Part shown: one piece after another, positions 6,922-14,480 of the stretch
Layout: every line of letters begins with the position of its first letter
How positions within the stretch are numbered: the stretch's first letter is position 1
Assembly (NCBI GenBank): GCA_000739515.1
Contig: DF820456.1
Location: forward strand, 1,142,334-1,175,989
Length of the DNA: 33,656 bases
Direction: 5' to 3'
From: Candidatus Moduliflexus flocculans
Lineage (GTDB): Bacteria > Moduliflexota > Moduliflexia > Moduliflexales > Moduliflexaceae
Translations under genes and position numbers: made by a program
Notes under the pieces: model-generated
The model's input: the letters and a program-made list of their open reading frames with translations, nothing else
Told to the model about the DNA's origin: nothing
Databases searched by the model: none

Positions 6922-7539
6922 TTATTCAATTTCCCGTAGATGGCTGGCGTCGCCCCAGGTTTTCAGCGTCCAGGCATTGTTGGCGAACGCAAAAATATTG
7001 ATCGCGGTATTGACGCCCTGATAGCCCGACGGCGTGGAATACGGAATCCCCAATGTATGCCGCAGCAACCCGCCCAGTAGCCCGCCGTGCGTCACGACCA
7101 ACACCCGCTCGCCGAGATGCTTTTTCGCGATCTTCTCCAAACACTCAATCCCATGCTTGTAAAACTCTCGCAAGCTCACGCCATTCGGCATGGCGTAATC
7201 CGGATCGTAGCGATGAAATTTATCCCATTCTTCCGGGAATTGCGTTTCGAGTTCGGTTCTGGTTTTGCCTTCGAACACGCCGAAGTTCCGTTCGCGCAAG
7301 CCAGAATGCAGAATGATGGGCTGCTGCTTGAGTTTCGCGATAGGTTCCGCCGTTTGCGCCGCGCGTTTCAGGTCGCTGCTATAAATGGCGGCAAACGGCT
7401 CGTGTTGCAGGCGTTCTGCTAACGCTTCCGCCTGTTTTACGCCAATCGGATGCAGATCGGTATCTTGCTGCCCTTGCAGCCGCCCTTCAAGATTCCAGGC
7501 GGTTTTGCCGTGCCGCACAATGATCAATTCTGTTGTCAT
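6922..7539 (-). CDS. Histidine phosphatase family protein (GpmB/CobC-like)
   Basis: A 205-residue cytoplasmic histidine phosphatase. The N-terminal LIIVRHGKTAWNLEGRLQG carries the catalytic RHG (R9-H10-G11), and VVTHGGLLGGLLRH carries the second catalytic His; SSDLKRAAQTAEPI and LRERNFGVFEGKT complete the family pattern. The substrate cannot be read from sequence; relatives act on sugar phosphates, phosphoglycerate or alpha-ribazole phosphate. The start is the ATG at 7539; a TTG five codons earlier is possible but has no better ribosome site. It begins 43 bases after bioC on the same strand, so it may be the last gene of the biotin operon. Confidence 0.88.
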   Translation of the reverse strand: MTTELIIVRHGKTAWNLEGRLQGQQDTDLHPIGVKQAEALAERLQHEPFAAIYSSDLKRAAQTAEPIAKLKQQPIILHSGLRERNFGVFEGKTRTELETQFPEEWDKFHRYDPDYAMPNGVSLREFYKHGIECLEKIAKKHLGERVLVVTHGGLLGGLLRHTLGIPYSTPSGYQGVNTAINIFAFANNAWTLKTWGDASHLREIE

Positions 7540-7581
7540 TTGTGATGTACCCAATAACGATTATACGAAAAAAACACTGGG

Positions 7582-8361
7582 CTAAGATTGCGCCCTGACG
7601 ATAAACAGCATCGGATGATAGGTCAGCGGGACGCGGTTGAATTCGCCGAAACGTTCGCGATACGCCTGCTCGAAATGCGCGAGATCGGCTTTCGTCCAAG
7701 CTTTCTGCGATGAGACGCCATTCACGCCGGTCAGCCGCAGATGGCGCAGCACATCCATCGGCGAAGCGAAATGCAGCGTGATGGTTTCTTCATGTGAAAA
7801 CAGCACGTCAAAATGCGTCTGCAATGACGCCAGCACGTCCTGAAATGGGCGATATGTCAGGGAATTGCCGGTCAATGTGCGAATTTCGCGGCAATTTTGC
7901 GTGCCAAATGTCGAAAAGGCTAACAGGCCGTTTGGTTTCAGCAACGTTTTGAGATGCGCCGCGAATCCGTCGAAATCGTGCAGCCATTGAAACGTCGCGT
8001 TCGACAGGATCAGATCAAGAGCGTCAGGCAAATCGGCAATCGCTTCAATATCGCCACCCACAAAGCTGAAATGGCCGAAAGCGTGCTGCCGGAAAATATC
8101 TTCGATGATGATTCCGCATTCTTCGACTAAATCATTCGCGCAGAACATCTCAACCGGGAAACTTTTCAAAAATCGTTCGGTCAGCAAGCCGCTGCCGCAG
8201 CCGATTTCCAGCACGCGGGCAAATCCGGCGGGATGAATGCGCCGGAGCGCTTCCAGCAATTCTTCCGCCATTCTGGTCTGCGCTTCCGCGTGTTGATTAT
8301 ACGAATACATGCTTTTAAAAAAACTCTGCTGCACCCGTGATTTGTCAGCATAGCGTGTCAT
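7582..8361 (-). CDS. bioC: Malonyl-ACP O-methyltransferase BioC
   Basis: A 259-residue SAM-dependent methyltransferase that methylates malonyl-ACP to start pimeloyl synthesis by the fatty acid enzymes. VLEIGCGSGLL (residues 50-60) is motif I of class I methyltransferases; DLILSNATFQWLHD is the BioC-typical post-motif block, and YRPFQDVLASL and MDVLRHLRLTGVNG are also family-like. The ATG at 8361 (MTRYADKSRVQQSFF) is chosen because an upstream TTG in frame lies inside the repeat at 8375-8423. No strong ribosome site is present. It follows bioG in the bioB-F-G-C order, which supports the assignment. Confidence 0.93.
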   Translation of the reverse strand: MTRYADKSRVQQSFFKSMYSYNQHAEAQTRMAEELLEALRRIHPAGFARVLEIGCGSGLLTERFLKSFPVEMFCANDLVEECGIIIEDIFRQHAFGHFSFVGGDIEAIADLPDALDLILSNATFQWLHDFDGFAAHLKTLLKPNGLLAFSTFGTQNCREIRTLTGNSLTYRPFQDVLASLQTHFDVLFSHEETITLHFASPMDVLRHLRLTGVNGVSSQKAWTKADLAHFEQAYRERFGEFNRVPLTYHPMLFIVRAQS

Positions 8362-8374
8362 AGAAATCACAACC

Positions 8375-8423
8375 AGGAGCGTCAACGCTTGCTTTGGCAG
8401 TCAAAGCAAGCGTTGACGCTCCT
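8375..8423. repeat. Palindromic repeat family A, copy 3 (perfect), between bioG and bioC
   Basis: A 49-base element with perfect 22-bp arms starting AGGAGCGTCAACGCTTG and a five-base loop. Its right edge runs into the bioG stop codon: the TAG (minus strand) at 8424-8422 is one T from the flank plus the AG of the element's terminal AGGAG. It fills most of the 60-base gap before bioC. Confidence 0.9.
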
Positions 8424-9189
8424 AAAAAATTGTCAAAATATCCGCCCATCGTTTCCAAAGAAAAAAAGGATAATGTGGGGCGTCAAGCAAGACACATTGC
8501 GCCCGTCCTTCCCAGTAGCGCTGTTGATTCGCCGTCGGCATGATCCGGTCATGAGCGCTGATCAAGGCGATTAACTCCCCTCCTAAGAGGGGAATGCGTT
8601 CTTTTGCAACAACAGATGCCGCCTGAATCGCCGCTAATTCTTCCGCCTGTTCTGCTAAACCGCGCTGCGGACGCTGCTGGTTGAAACGCCTGAAGAGCGC
8701 GGCAGAACCACACATTCGCTTGAAAAATTTTTCGCGCCCGGCTTCATCAAAATGATCGAGCGTGGCCTGATACGCGTCCGGCGCGATGCCGAAATCCGCG
8801 TGAATCGGCTGCGGCGTGCCGTTAATGGCAATGACTCGCACCGGCTGAATCTGCAATTCAGCGCTGACGCGGGCATACGCCCAGACGCCCATTGACCAGC
8901 AAATCACCGCGATTTCTTTATAATTTATATCGCGCAGCATGACCGCGAACTCCCCTCCTGGGAGGGGCTGGGGGTGGGGCGTAGATGTGAAGAGATTGCC
9001 TGCTGATAACCCACCCCAACCCCTCCCAGGAGGGGAATCACAACGGTCAAGATCGCGGTAATCGCAAACGGTCAGCACATCCCAGTCGTCACATTCGAGA
9101 TGCGCGACGGCGTGTTCGTCCATGCCCCAACCGTTGAAAAACAGCAACAGGCGCGAGTTATGCCGCTGTTGAATCCAATGCCATTTCAT
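8422..9189 (-). CDS. bioG: Pimeloyl-ACP methyl ester esterase BioG, with an in-frame repeat insertion
   Basis: A 255-residue alpha/beta-hydrolase of the BioG (DUF452) family, which replaces BioH and cleaves pimeloyl-ACP methyl ester. Family marks are LLLFFNGWGMDEHAV (residues 14-28), the nucleophile motif CWSMGVW (S99), VIAINGTPQPI, and the C-terminal SAHDRIMPTANQQRYW with its catalytic Asp and then DAPHYPFF with the likely catalytic His. Residues ~48-86 (DRCDSPPGRGWGGLS ... PHPQPLPGGEFAVM) are the translation of a palindromic repeat inserted in frame at 8940-9049. Without it the length would approach the ~215 residues usual for BioG. The ATG overlaps the end of bioF by 32 bases; the stop codon is completed by another repeat. 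Activity with the insert is uncertain. Confidence 0.85.
   Translation of the reverse strand: MKWHWIQQRHNSRLLLFFNGWGMDEHAVAHLECDDWDVLTVCDYRDLDRCDSPPGRGWGGLSAGNLFTSTPHPQPLPGGEFAVMLRDINYKEIAVICWSMGVWAYARVSAELQIQPVRVIAINGTPQPIHADFGIAPDAYQATLDHFDEAGREKFFKRMCGSAALFRRFNQQRPQRGLAEQAEELAAIQAASVVAKERIPLLGGELIALISAHDRIMPTANQQRYWEGRAQCVLLDAPHYPFFLWKRWADILTIF
8940..9049. repeat. Palindromic repeat family C, copy inside bioG
   Basis: Inner arms CTCCTGGGAGGGGCTGGGG and CCAACCCCTCCCAGGAGGGG, with outer arms TGACCG (8940-8945) and CGGTCA (9044-9049). It matches the element at 15848-15955 including the leading GACCGCGAACTCCCCT. It lies wholly within the bioG reading frame. A six-base direct repeat ATCGCG (8929-8934 and 9052-9057) brackets it at a distance of 123 bases, a multiple of three; this may be a target duplication or chance. 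Confidence 0.88.
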
Positions 9190-10369
9190 GCAGCGCGGCG
9201 GCGATGGCTTCAGGAAGCGGCGCAAGCTGCTCCCAACGCATCGCCGCATTTAACGAGAGCCGCAGCCGCGCCGTATTCGGCGGAACGGTCGGCGGGCGAA
9301 TCGCAAAAATCAAATAGCCCTGTTCGCGCAATCGTTCCGAAACGCGCACTGCCGCGTCATTTGCGCCGATCATGACCGGAATAATCTGCGAATCGCCATC
9401 TGTGTTCAGGCCATGAGCAATCAATGCCTGGCGAAAACGTTGCGACAATGCTTGCAAATAACGCCGTTCTGCCTGCATCCCCGCGATTTTCTGCATCACA
9501 AACAGCGTCCAATTCACGCACATCGGCGGCAGCGCAGTGGTAAAAATCAACGGGCGCATCGTGTTGACAAGGTATTCTTTCAAAATGCGGTTCGTGATGG
9601 CATAGGCGCCGAGCGACGCTGGCGCTTTGCCAAGCGGACAGATCAGCACATCAATTTCCTGCGTAACGCCTTGCACTTCGCACACGCCGAGGCCGTGCTC
9701 GCCAAATACACCGACCGCGTGAGCTTCGTCCACAATCAGCAGGGCGTTGTACCGATTTTTTAATTCGACTAATCGCTGCAAGTCCGCTACATCGCCATCC
9801 ATGCTGAAGACCGATTCCGTTATGATGAATGTGCGCTGAAACTGGGCGCGATGCTGCTCTAATAGTTGTTCAAGGTGATCATAATCGCAATGGCGATACC
9901 GGAAATATTTTGCCTGCGCAAGCAGCAAGCCGTCCATCATGCTGGCGTGATTCAGCTTGTCGGATAAAATGAGGTCATGCCGGTTGGCGAGCGCCGAAAT
10001 AATGCCGATATTGGCATGATAGCCGCTATTGAAGACGCAGGCCGCTTCCGCCTGATATTGCGCCGCTAAATACGTTTCCAACCGCGCATACGCTTCGGCG
10101 TTGCCGGTCAACAACCGCGACGATGAACTTGCCAGACCGAACTGATCGATCAGATCGCCAGAATGCTCTTGACGCAGAAACTCTTCCAAAAGCGCTTGAT
10201 TTGCGCCAAGACCGAGATAATCGTTGGAGGAGAGATTCAGATAACGCTTACCGTTAAAATCGGCGTGCGTCTCATCGCGTCGGGCAATGCTCCCTAATTG
10301 CCGCAATTGCCCTCTTGCGCCTAATGCCTCAAGCTGTTGTTTGAATGTATCGTAAATATCGGCGTTCAT
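9158..10369 (-). CDS. bioF: 8-amino-7-oxononanoate synthase
   Basis: A 403-residue PLP-dependent alpha-oxoamine synthase that condenses pimeloyl-ACP (or CoA) with alanine in biotin synthesis. Visible signatures are YLNLSSNDYLGL near the N-terminus, FGLASSSSRLLTGN, FNSGYHANIGI, the PLP-contacting IVDEAHAVGVFG (D214), and the Schiff-base lysine K248. The lysine block reads ICPLGKAPASLGAY instead of the usual GTLGKALGS-GAY, a slight departure, but the Lys is kept. Length is slightly above the family norm of ~385. The ATG at 10369 has only a distant AGGGG, supplied by the edge of the repeat at 10378-10472. The 3' end overlaps bioG. Confidence 0.95.
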   Translation of the reverse strand: MNADIYDTFKQQLEALGARGQLRQLGSIARRDETHADFNGKRYLNLSSNDYLGLGANQALLEEFLRQEHSGDLIDQFGLASSSSRLLTGNAEAYARLETYLAAQYQAEAACVFNSGYHANIGIISALANRHDLILSDKLNHASMMDGLLLAQAKYFRYRHCDYDHLEQLLEQHRAQFQRTFIITESVFSMDGDVADLQRLVELKNRYNALLIVDEAHAVGVFGEHGLGVCEVQGVTQEIDVLICPLGKAPASLGAYAITNRILKEYLVNTMRPLIFTTALPPMCVNWTLFVMQKIAGMQAERRYLQALSQRFRQALIAHGLNTDGDSQIIPVMIGANDAAVRVSERLREQGYLIFAIRPPTVPPNTARLRLSLNAAMRWEQLAPLPEAIAAALHEMALDSTAA

Positions 10370-10377
10370 TTTTCGAT

Positions 10378-10472
10378 GTTTTCCCCTCCTGGGAGGGGCA
10401 AGGGGTGGGTGAAGGCATTGAGAGACTGCCCGTTCTTACAACCCACCCCAACCCCTCCCAGGAGGGGAAAAC
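10378..10472. repeat. Palindromic repeat family C, copy between bioB and bioF
   Basis: The arms GTTTTCCCCTCCTGGGAGGG (from 10378) and CCCTCCCAGGAGGGGAAAAC (to 10472) enclose a ~50-base loop and fill most of the 108-base gap. The AGGGGAAAAC edge on the minus strand is the only Shine-Dalgarno-like sequence before bioF. Confidence 0.88.
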
Positions 10473-10477
10473 GTTTT

Positions 10478-11461
10478 TCAGGCAAAGGCCACGAGCCGCG
10501 ACAAAAAGGTCTCGTCTTCGGCAACTTCACGCCCGCGTGTCGTTAAGTAACCGCCAGTCAAGAAGCCGTTTGCACCAGAGAGCATGAGCAAACCCTGAAA
10601 ATCTTTCATCACGGTTTCGCGTCCGGCAGCGAATTTGATGATTTTCGTCGGATTCACGAGTCGGAAAATCGCGAATGATTTGGCGATCTCGGCGACCGAC
10701 AGCGGCGGCTGGCCTTCCAGCGGCGTTCCGGCAATCGGCACAAGCACGTTCAGCGGAATCACGTCCACGTCGAGTTCATGCACAGCAAAGGCGAGGTCAA
10801 CGCGATCCGCTGCCGTTTCCCCGACGCCGAAAATGCCGCCGCAACAGACGCCGATGCCGTAGGCTTTCAGCATCCGAATTGTCTCGATTTTTTCTTGAAT
10901 GTCGTGCGTGTCAGCGATTAAATCCGCGAATCGGGCAGGATTCACCTGAAGATTGATATTATAGTGACAAATGTCGCGCTCGCCGAGTTCTTTGACCGTC
11001 TCCTGGCTTAAAATGCCGAGAGATAAACAAACGTTCATATCAGGAAGCTCCTGGTGAATCAGGTCTATGGCGGCGAGAATCGCCTTGAATTCCTGATTTT
11101 GCTCTTTATAGCCATAGCCACTGGTGACAATGCCGAAATACTGCACGCCATAAGCTGCCGTCTGGCGGGCTTTTTCAAGAATAATTTCAGGCGGCATTAA
11201 CCCATACACATCAATCTCCGCGTGATGATGCGACGATTGCGCACAAAAGCGGCAATTTTCCTGGCAGACGCCAGATTTGGCGTTCAAAATCGAGCATGCA
11301 TGCATGCCGTTCGTAAATTTGTTTTTGACTTTATTAGCCAACGAGACGAGATCAAGCGTCTCTTCGCCCGATAATAAGGCTAATTGAATTGCTAATTCTC
11401 GATTGACCGGCTGGCCGGTTTCTAACACGCTATACGCTTTTTGAATGGTTGGATGTAACAT
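10478..11461 (-). CDS. bioB: Biotin synthase
   Basis: A 327-residue radical SAM enzyme that inserts sulfur into dethiobiotin. [15 protein letters not shown] holds the CxxxCxxC of the [4Fe-4S] cluster (C66, C70, C73). [14 protein letters not shown] supplies the conserved Cys near the [2Fe-2S] site, and [12 protein letters not shown] corresponds to the YNHNLDTSPEFY block, with some departure. The ATG at 11461 ([10 protein letters not shown]) has AGGATGGG upstream; the ATG four codons earlier is an alternative. It is the first gene of the bioB-bioF-bioG-bioC operon, behind a BirA-type operator. bioA and bioD are not in this window. Confidence 0.95.
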   Translation of the reverse strand: MLHPTIQKAYSVLETGQPVNRELAIQLALLSGEETLDLVSLANKVKNKFTNGMHACSILNAKSGVCQENCRFCAQSSHHHAEIDVYGLMPPEIILEKARQTAAYGVQYFGIVTSGYGYKEQNQEFKAILAAIDLIHQELPDMNVCLSLGILSQETVKELGERDICHYNINLQVNPARFADLIADTHDIQEKIETIRMLKAYGIGVCCGGIFGVGETAADRVDLAFAVHELDVDVIPLNVLVPIAGTPLEGQPPLSVAEIAKSFAIFRLVNPTKIIKFAAGRETVMKDFQGLLMLSGANGFLTGGYLTTRGREVAEDETFLSRLVAFA

Positions 11462-11473
11462 AGATTTTCCCAT

Positions 11474-11758
11474 CCTGTTTTTTTTCGATAAACGTTATTA
11501 AATCATAAAGTTATATTGAAAAACAACTTACGATATTTTTTAGAGTTATCCTGACTTGTTGACCTATTTTTTATTTCTGGTTGATAATAGTCAAGCAAGA
11601 ATTGAATTAATTTACAGAAGTTAATATTTTTTATATCGTTGACAAGGAAAGAGAGCGGCAATACGTGAAAATACAATACGGAGGATCAGGGGGAAAGAAA
11701 GATTATCTAATGCGGATGTATAACTTCACAGCGTTTACCATCCAAACAAGATGAATTC
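11474..11758. other. A/T-rich intergenic region upstream of bioB
   Basis: This 285-base gap holds the bioB promoter and BirA-type operator at its lower-coordinate side. The remainder (about 11600-11758) is A/T-rich, without a gene, a recognisable repeat or a strong terminator for the lipoprotein gene that ends at 11759. Confidence 0.5.
11556..11587. promoter_or_regulatory. BirA-type biotin operator upstream of bioB
   Basis: TTGTTGACC (11556-11564) and GGTTGATAA (11579-11587) are separated by 14 bases and match the BirA box consensus TTGTTAACC-N14/15-GGTTAACAA at nearly all positions. The site lies ~95 bases upstream of the bioB start. On the minus strand a TTGACT (11594-11589) starts just before it, followed by an A/T-rich -10-like stretch (TAAAAAAT) inside the spacer, so a bound repressor would cover the promoter. 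This predicts biotin-dependent repression by a BirA with an N-terminal HTH encoded elsewhere. Confidence 0.75.
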
Positions 11759-12205
11759 CTAAATTTGCTGAAACGTGCCGGAGAATAGGCCGACCATCGA
11801 ATTGTCATTTTTCAACATCCCGATACAATCCCCAGAGATGTTATTGGTGAACCACAATGTGCAAATATAAACAACTTCTTCAGGCGGCATCGTTACTGTA
11901 AAAGTCAATTCTCCGGCATTTCGTTCTCTTTTTGTGTAAATATACGCGCCTTCAAACGAAGAGAGGTTCTCTGTTTCTGGCGTCGCGAGGTAGGTTACTC
12001 CCGTCTGAAACGCTATTCTGAATGTGCCTGCGGTCAATACTGTCGGCAGCCCAGTCACTTCTGTAATCACGAAGCGATATGTCTTTCCCGACAAGGAATC
12101 CGGCGCAAAATCATTTCTAAAATCATCATCGTCATCGTGGCACCCCCCGACACACCAAAAGCACCCGACAATCAGCAGATATGTTAACAGCTTTCTTCGT
12201 AACAT
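11759..12205 (-). CDS. Predicted lipoprotein, 148 aa
   Basis: A small secreted lipoprotein. MLRRKLLTYLLIVGCFWCVGGC is a lipoprotein signal ending in a lipobox-like VGGC (Cys22), followed by H and a run of five Asp. The mature part is beta-rich (YRFVITEVTG; GTFRIAFQTGVTYLA; AGELTFTVTMPP; VGLFSGTFQQI), and I recognise no family. GGAGCGAGAGAAA precedes the ATG. It lies 129 bases after the beta-barrel gene on the same strand, so it may be the last gene of the ABC/LolA-like operon. Function unknown; the Asp run may bind metal or simply act as a lipoprotein sorting or linker segment. Confidence 0.75.
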   Translation of the reverse strand: MLRRKLLTYLLIVGCFWCVGGCHDDDDDFRNDFAPDSLSGKTYRFVITEVTGLPTVLTAGTFRIAFQTGVTYLATPETENLSSFEGAYIYTKRERNAGELTFTVTMPPEEVVYICTLWFTNNISGDCIGMLKNDNSMVGLFSGTFQQI

Positions 12206-12334
12206 TTTCTCTCGCTCCTTATCGCCATTCTATTCCCATGCGTTCTTCCTCGAACGTTTGGTTGTTCATGTTGGCGCGTGCCTGATGACAATGCCGATTT
12301 CCCTGATGTCAAGCGAATACGGCCTAAATTCTCG

Positions 12335-13582
12335 CTAAAAATTTATTTCAAGCTGACATTCGATGGTATTCGCAATCGGCGCATTGCCGAATTCAGAATC
12401 ATCACTGCCCTGGTTATGTCTGGTAATCGCTGTTAATTTGATGTAATCCGACAACGCATACTCTATTTGCGCTTGCGCGGAAACTGACCAGTCTTGCGCA
12501 AGCAAGCCGGTCAATTCAAACGCGTACCGTTCTTTGAAACTGTTGCGATACGTGGCAAGCGCATAGAATTGATTCATGCCAGTCAGCTCATAATCTTCGA
12601 GTACCGTTGAATCGCCGCGTTGAAATGCGCGAGCCAGCGCCTCGAAATACTGTTTGCGTTCTTTTTCGGAATATCCGCTGCCGTTGTAATAGGCTTCCAC
12701 AATCACATTCGCGTCGCCATTCCAAAACGAGAGAACCGATTCCGGATCAATCAGAATATAAGAACCGATAACAGCCTGAACAGTAACGTGATCATGTTGA
12801 GCAGCGAGGCCATTCGCATCGTAATAGTTCCGATAATTATGGCGTGTTCCAGCGGCTTCCGCATATAATGTTGCGCCCGCCAGTAGATTAGCCGAAAACG
12901 AAACGCCGAATAGCCGTTCGTAATCGCGCCCGTCTCGATACGGTTCTCCGTCAAAATAGTAGAACGAGCCGTCGAACTCTCCCTCGACAATATTCAAACG
13001 CGCCCCCCAACGGTTCAGGTCGCTTTCCCAATTTTGGTCGAAATCTCGCGTGTAATACAGATTGAGCGAACCGCTGTTCCATCCGTAGCTGCCCCAAAGA
13101 ACAGGTTGGCCTTCAGTCGTTTGCTCTGGATTTCGCGGATCACGGGGCGGGACAATCACATTCACAGGATTAAATGCCATCGCATGTCCCCAGTTTACGC
13201 GGCGCTTCCCGATGTTCACAAACCAATCGCCCCCTTTCCAATCAATAAATGCCTCGTCAATTCGAGTCACATTCTTGCGATTACCGCTGGAGTCGGTCAA
13301 AGTTGCATAGAGTCCATAGGTTTTCAACAGCCAGCGCATCGTTTGGGCGTCATTGAATTCATCAGAAACAGAAAGATGCGCTTCGATAAAGGCTTCGCCA
13401 GCGTCGAGGTCTTGAATTGAATTCTCAGGATTCAGACGCGAATTGTCGTTGCGCAGCCATGCCGCGCTATGCAATTCGATCTCAACTTCTGAGGTCAATT
13501 GCGCCGCACTCTGGCGTGATATGCCTGCGCAAACGGTAAAAATGCTCAACATGGAAAAAGCAAAAAGTTCGGAGAATTTCAT
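12335..13582 (-). CDS. Outer-membrane beta-barrel protein (DUF1302-like)
   Basis: A ~415-residue secreted beta-barrel protein. MKFSELFAFSMLSIFTVCAGISRQSAAQ is a signal peptide; the following sequence alternates in the style of porin strands and ends in the aromatic ECQLEINF typical of barrels. The segment IDWKGGDWFVNIGKRRVNWGHAMAFNPVN is like DUF1302-type proteins that are encoded with LolA-like and FtsX-permease genes. The start at 13582 is preferred over an upstream in-frame start because the upstream bases form the palindrome at 13597-13628, but no strong ribosome site is seen. It follows the LolA-like gene directly. Probable role: outer-membrane partner of the adjacent export system. Confidence 0.75.
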   Translation of the reverse strand: MKFSELFAFSMLSIFTVCAGISRQSAAQLTSEVEIELHSAAWLRNDNSRLNPENSIQDLDAGEAFIEAHLSVSDEFNDAQTMRWLLKTYGLYATLTDSSGNRKNVTRIDEAFIDWKGGDWFVNIGKRRVNWGHAMAFNPVNVIVPPRDPRNPEQTTEGQPVLWGSYGWNSGSLNLYYTRDFDQNWESDLNRWGARLNIVEGEFDGSFYYFDGEPYRDGRDYERLFGVSFSANLLAGATLYAEAAGTRHNYRNYYDANGLAAQHDHVTVQAVIGSYILIDPESVLSFWNGDANVIVEAYYNGSGYSEKERKQYFEALARAFQRGDSTVLEDYELTGMNQFYALATYRNSFKERYAFELTGLLAQDWSVSAQAQIEYALSDYIKLTAITRHNQGSDDSEFGNAPIANTIECQLEINF

Positions 13583-13596
13583 GGCGTTCAGTTGGC

Positions 13597-13628
13597 GGGA
13601 ATGCGTTTCCACGAGAAAACGCATTCCC
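13597..13628. repeat. Small palindrome between LolA-like and barrel genes
   Basis: GGGAATGCGTTTCC (13597-13610) faces GAAAACGCATTCCC (13615-13628), a 14-bp stem with one mismatch and a four-base loop. It resembles the element at 18104-18144 (GGGATTGCATTCCC type). It lies just after the stop of the LolA-like gene and before the barrel gene start. Confidence 0.7.
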
Positions 13629-13634
13629 TTCAAA

Positions 13635-14369
13635 TTATCGTTTCATTAAAGCGTCTTTACGGAATATTTCTGGCGGAAAGACCTGATCGGACAGAATCGA
13701 GGATATCCGCATAATAGTATATTTTTCGTCTTCCAATACGCTGGTCATGATATAGATATCTGGCAGACCGCCCCGCACATTGGTTCTGGTTTCCAGCGTC
13801 AATCGCTTCAACAGATTCCCGGAGAAGGTGTAATAATCCCGCTGCAACGGATAGAAATCGCCTTTGCGAATCCAGTAAATGACTGTTTTATACGGAACAT
13901 CGTCGGTTTTTGCCGTCAATTCCAACTTATACGCCTCAACGCCATCACGTTGCTCGATTCCTAACAATTTGGGTGTGTAATCCGTGCCGAGCCGGGATTG
14001 CATAATATCCATATTGGAAAAATCGCTGTTCGAAAAGCTGTTGCTCTCCGAAACCCGCATGACTTTATTTAATTTCGGCAAATATAACCACCGATTCTCC
14101 CCGACATGCAGCGATTTTTCTCCGGCGTTGCGCGGCGGATAAAGCGTTTCGCCCAACATGTGGTCTTCATCCTGGTATTTCAGGTTGATGCGATAGGTTC
14201 GTTGCAATTGTTTCTCACGATACACCTGCATTTCAATCTCAACAACAGACCCGCTGAGATCAAGCGCGTCATCAACGTTTTTCAGAATCTCGTCCGCGCT
14301 CATTTCCTGTGCCGCAGCCACTCCAATGCATAACCATAGTAAACTTAACACAAGGATGATATATTTCAT
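13635..14369 (-). CDS. LolA-like outer-membrane lipoprotein-sorting protein
   Basis: A 244-residue periplasmic protein of the LolA-like group. Residues 1-20 are a signal peptide (YIILVLSLLWLCIGVAAAQ). The mature sequence begins MSADEILKNVDDALD and continues with the open half-barrel pattern: VVEIEMQVYREK, YRINLKYQDEDHMLGE, RWLYLPKLNKVMRVSE, YKTVIYWIRKGDFYPLQRDYY. Members of this group occur with MacB/LolE-type permeases and barrel proteins, and are thought to carry a hydrophobic cargo through the periplasm; the cargo here is unknown. It lies directly after two FtsX permeases and just before the barrel gene. Confidence 0.85.
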   Translation of the reverse strand: MKYIILVLSLLWLCIGVAAAQEMSADEILKNVDDALDLSGSVVEIEMQVYREKQLQRTYRINLKYQDEDHMLGETLYPPRNAGEKSLHVGENRWLYLPKLNKVMRVSESNSFSNSDFSNMDIMQSRLGTDYTPKLLGIEQRDGVEAYKLELTAKTDDVPYKTVIYWIRKGDFYPLQRDYYTFSGNLLKRLTLETRTNVRGGLPDIYIMTSVLEDEKYTIMRISSILSDQVFPPEIFRKDALMKR

Positions 14370-14378
14370 AGATTTTTA

Positions 14379-14476
14379 ATAGAACACTGATTGGACTGAT
14401 CAGGCTGATTTTCACTGTTCAAGAAGAGTAAAGAAATCAGGAAAATCATAGGGAATCAGCCCAATCAGTGTTCTAT
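14379..14476. repeat. Palindromic repeat family D, copy 1
   Basis: The terminal arms ATAGAACACTGATTGG (14379-14394) and CCAATCAGTGTTCTAT (14461-14476) are perfect inverted repeats of 16 bp, with weaker inner pairing. It fills the gap between the second permease gene and the LolA-like gene. Other copies are at 15715-15809, 24141-24238 and, degraded, about 26080-26140. Confidence 0.85.
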
Positions 14477-14480
14477 GTTT

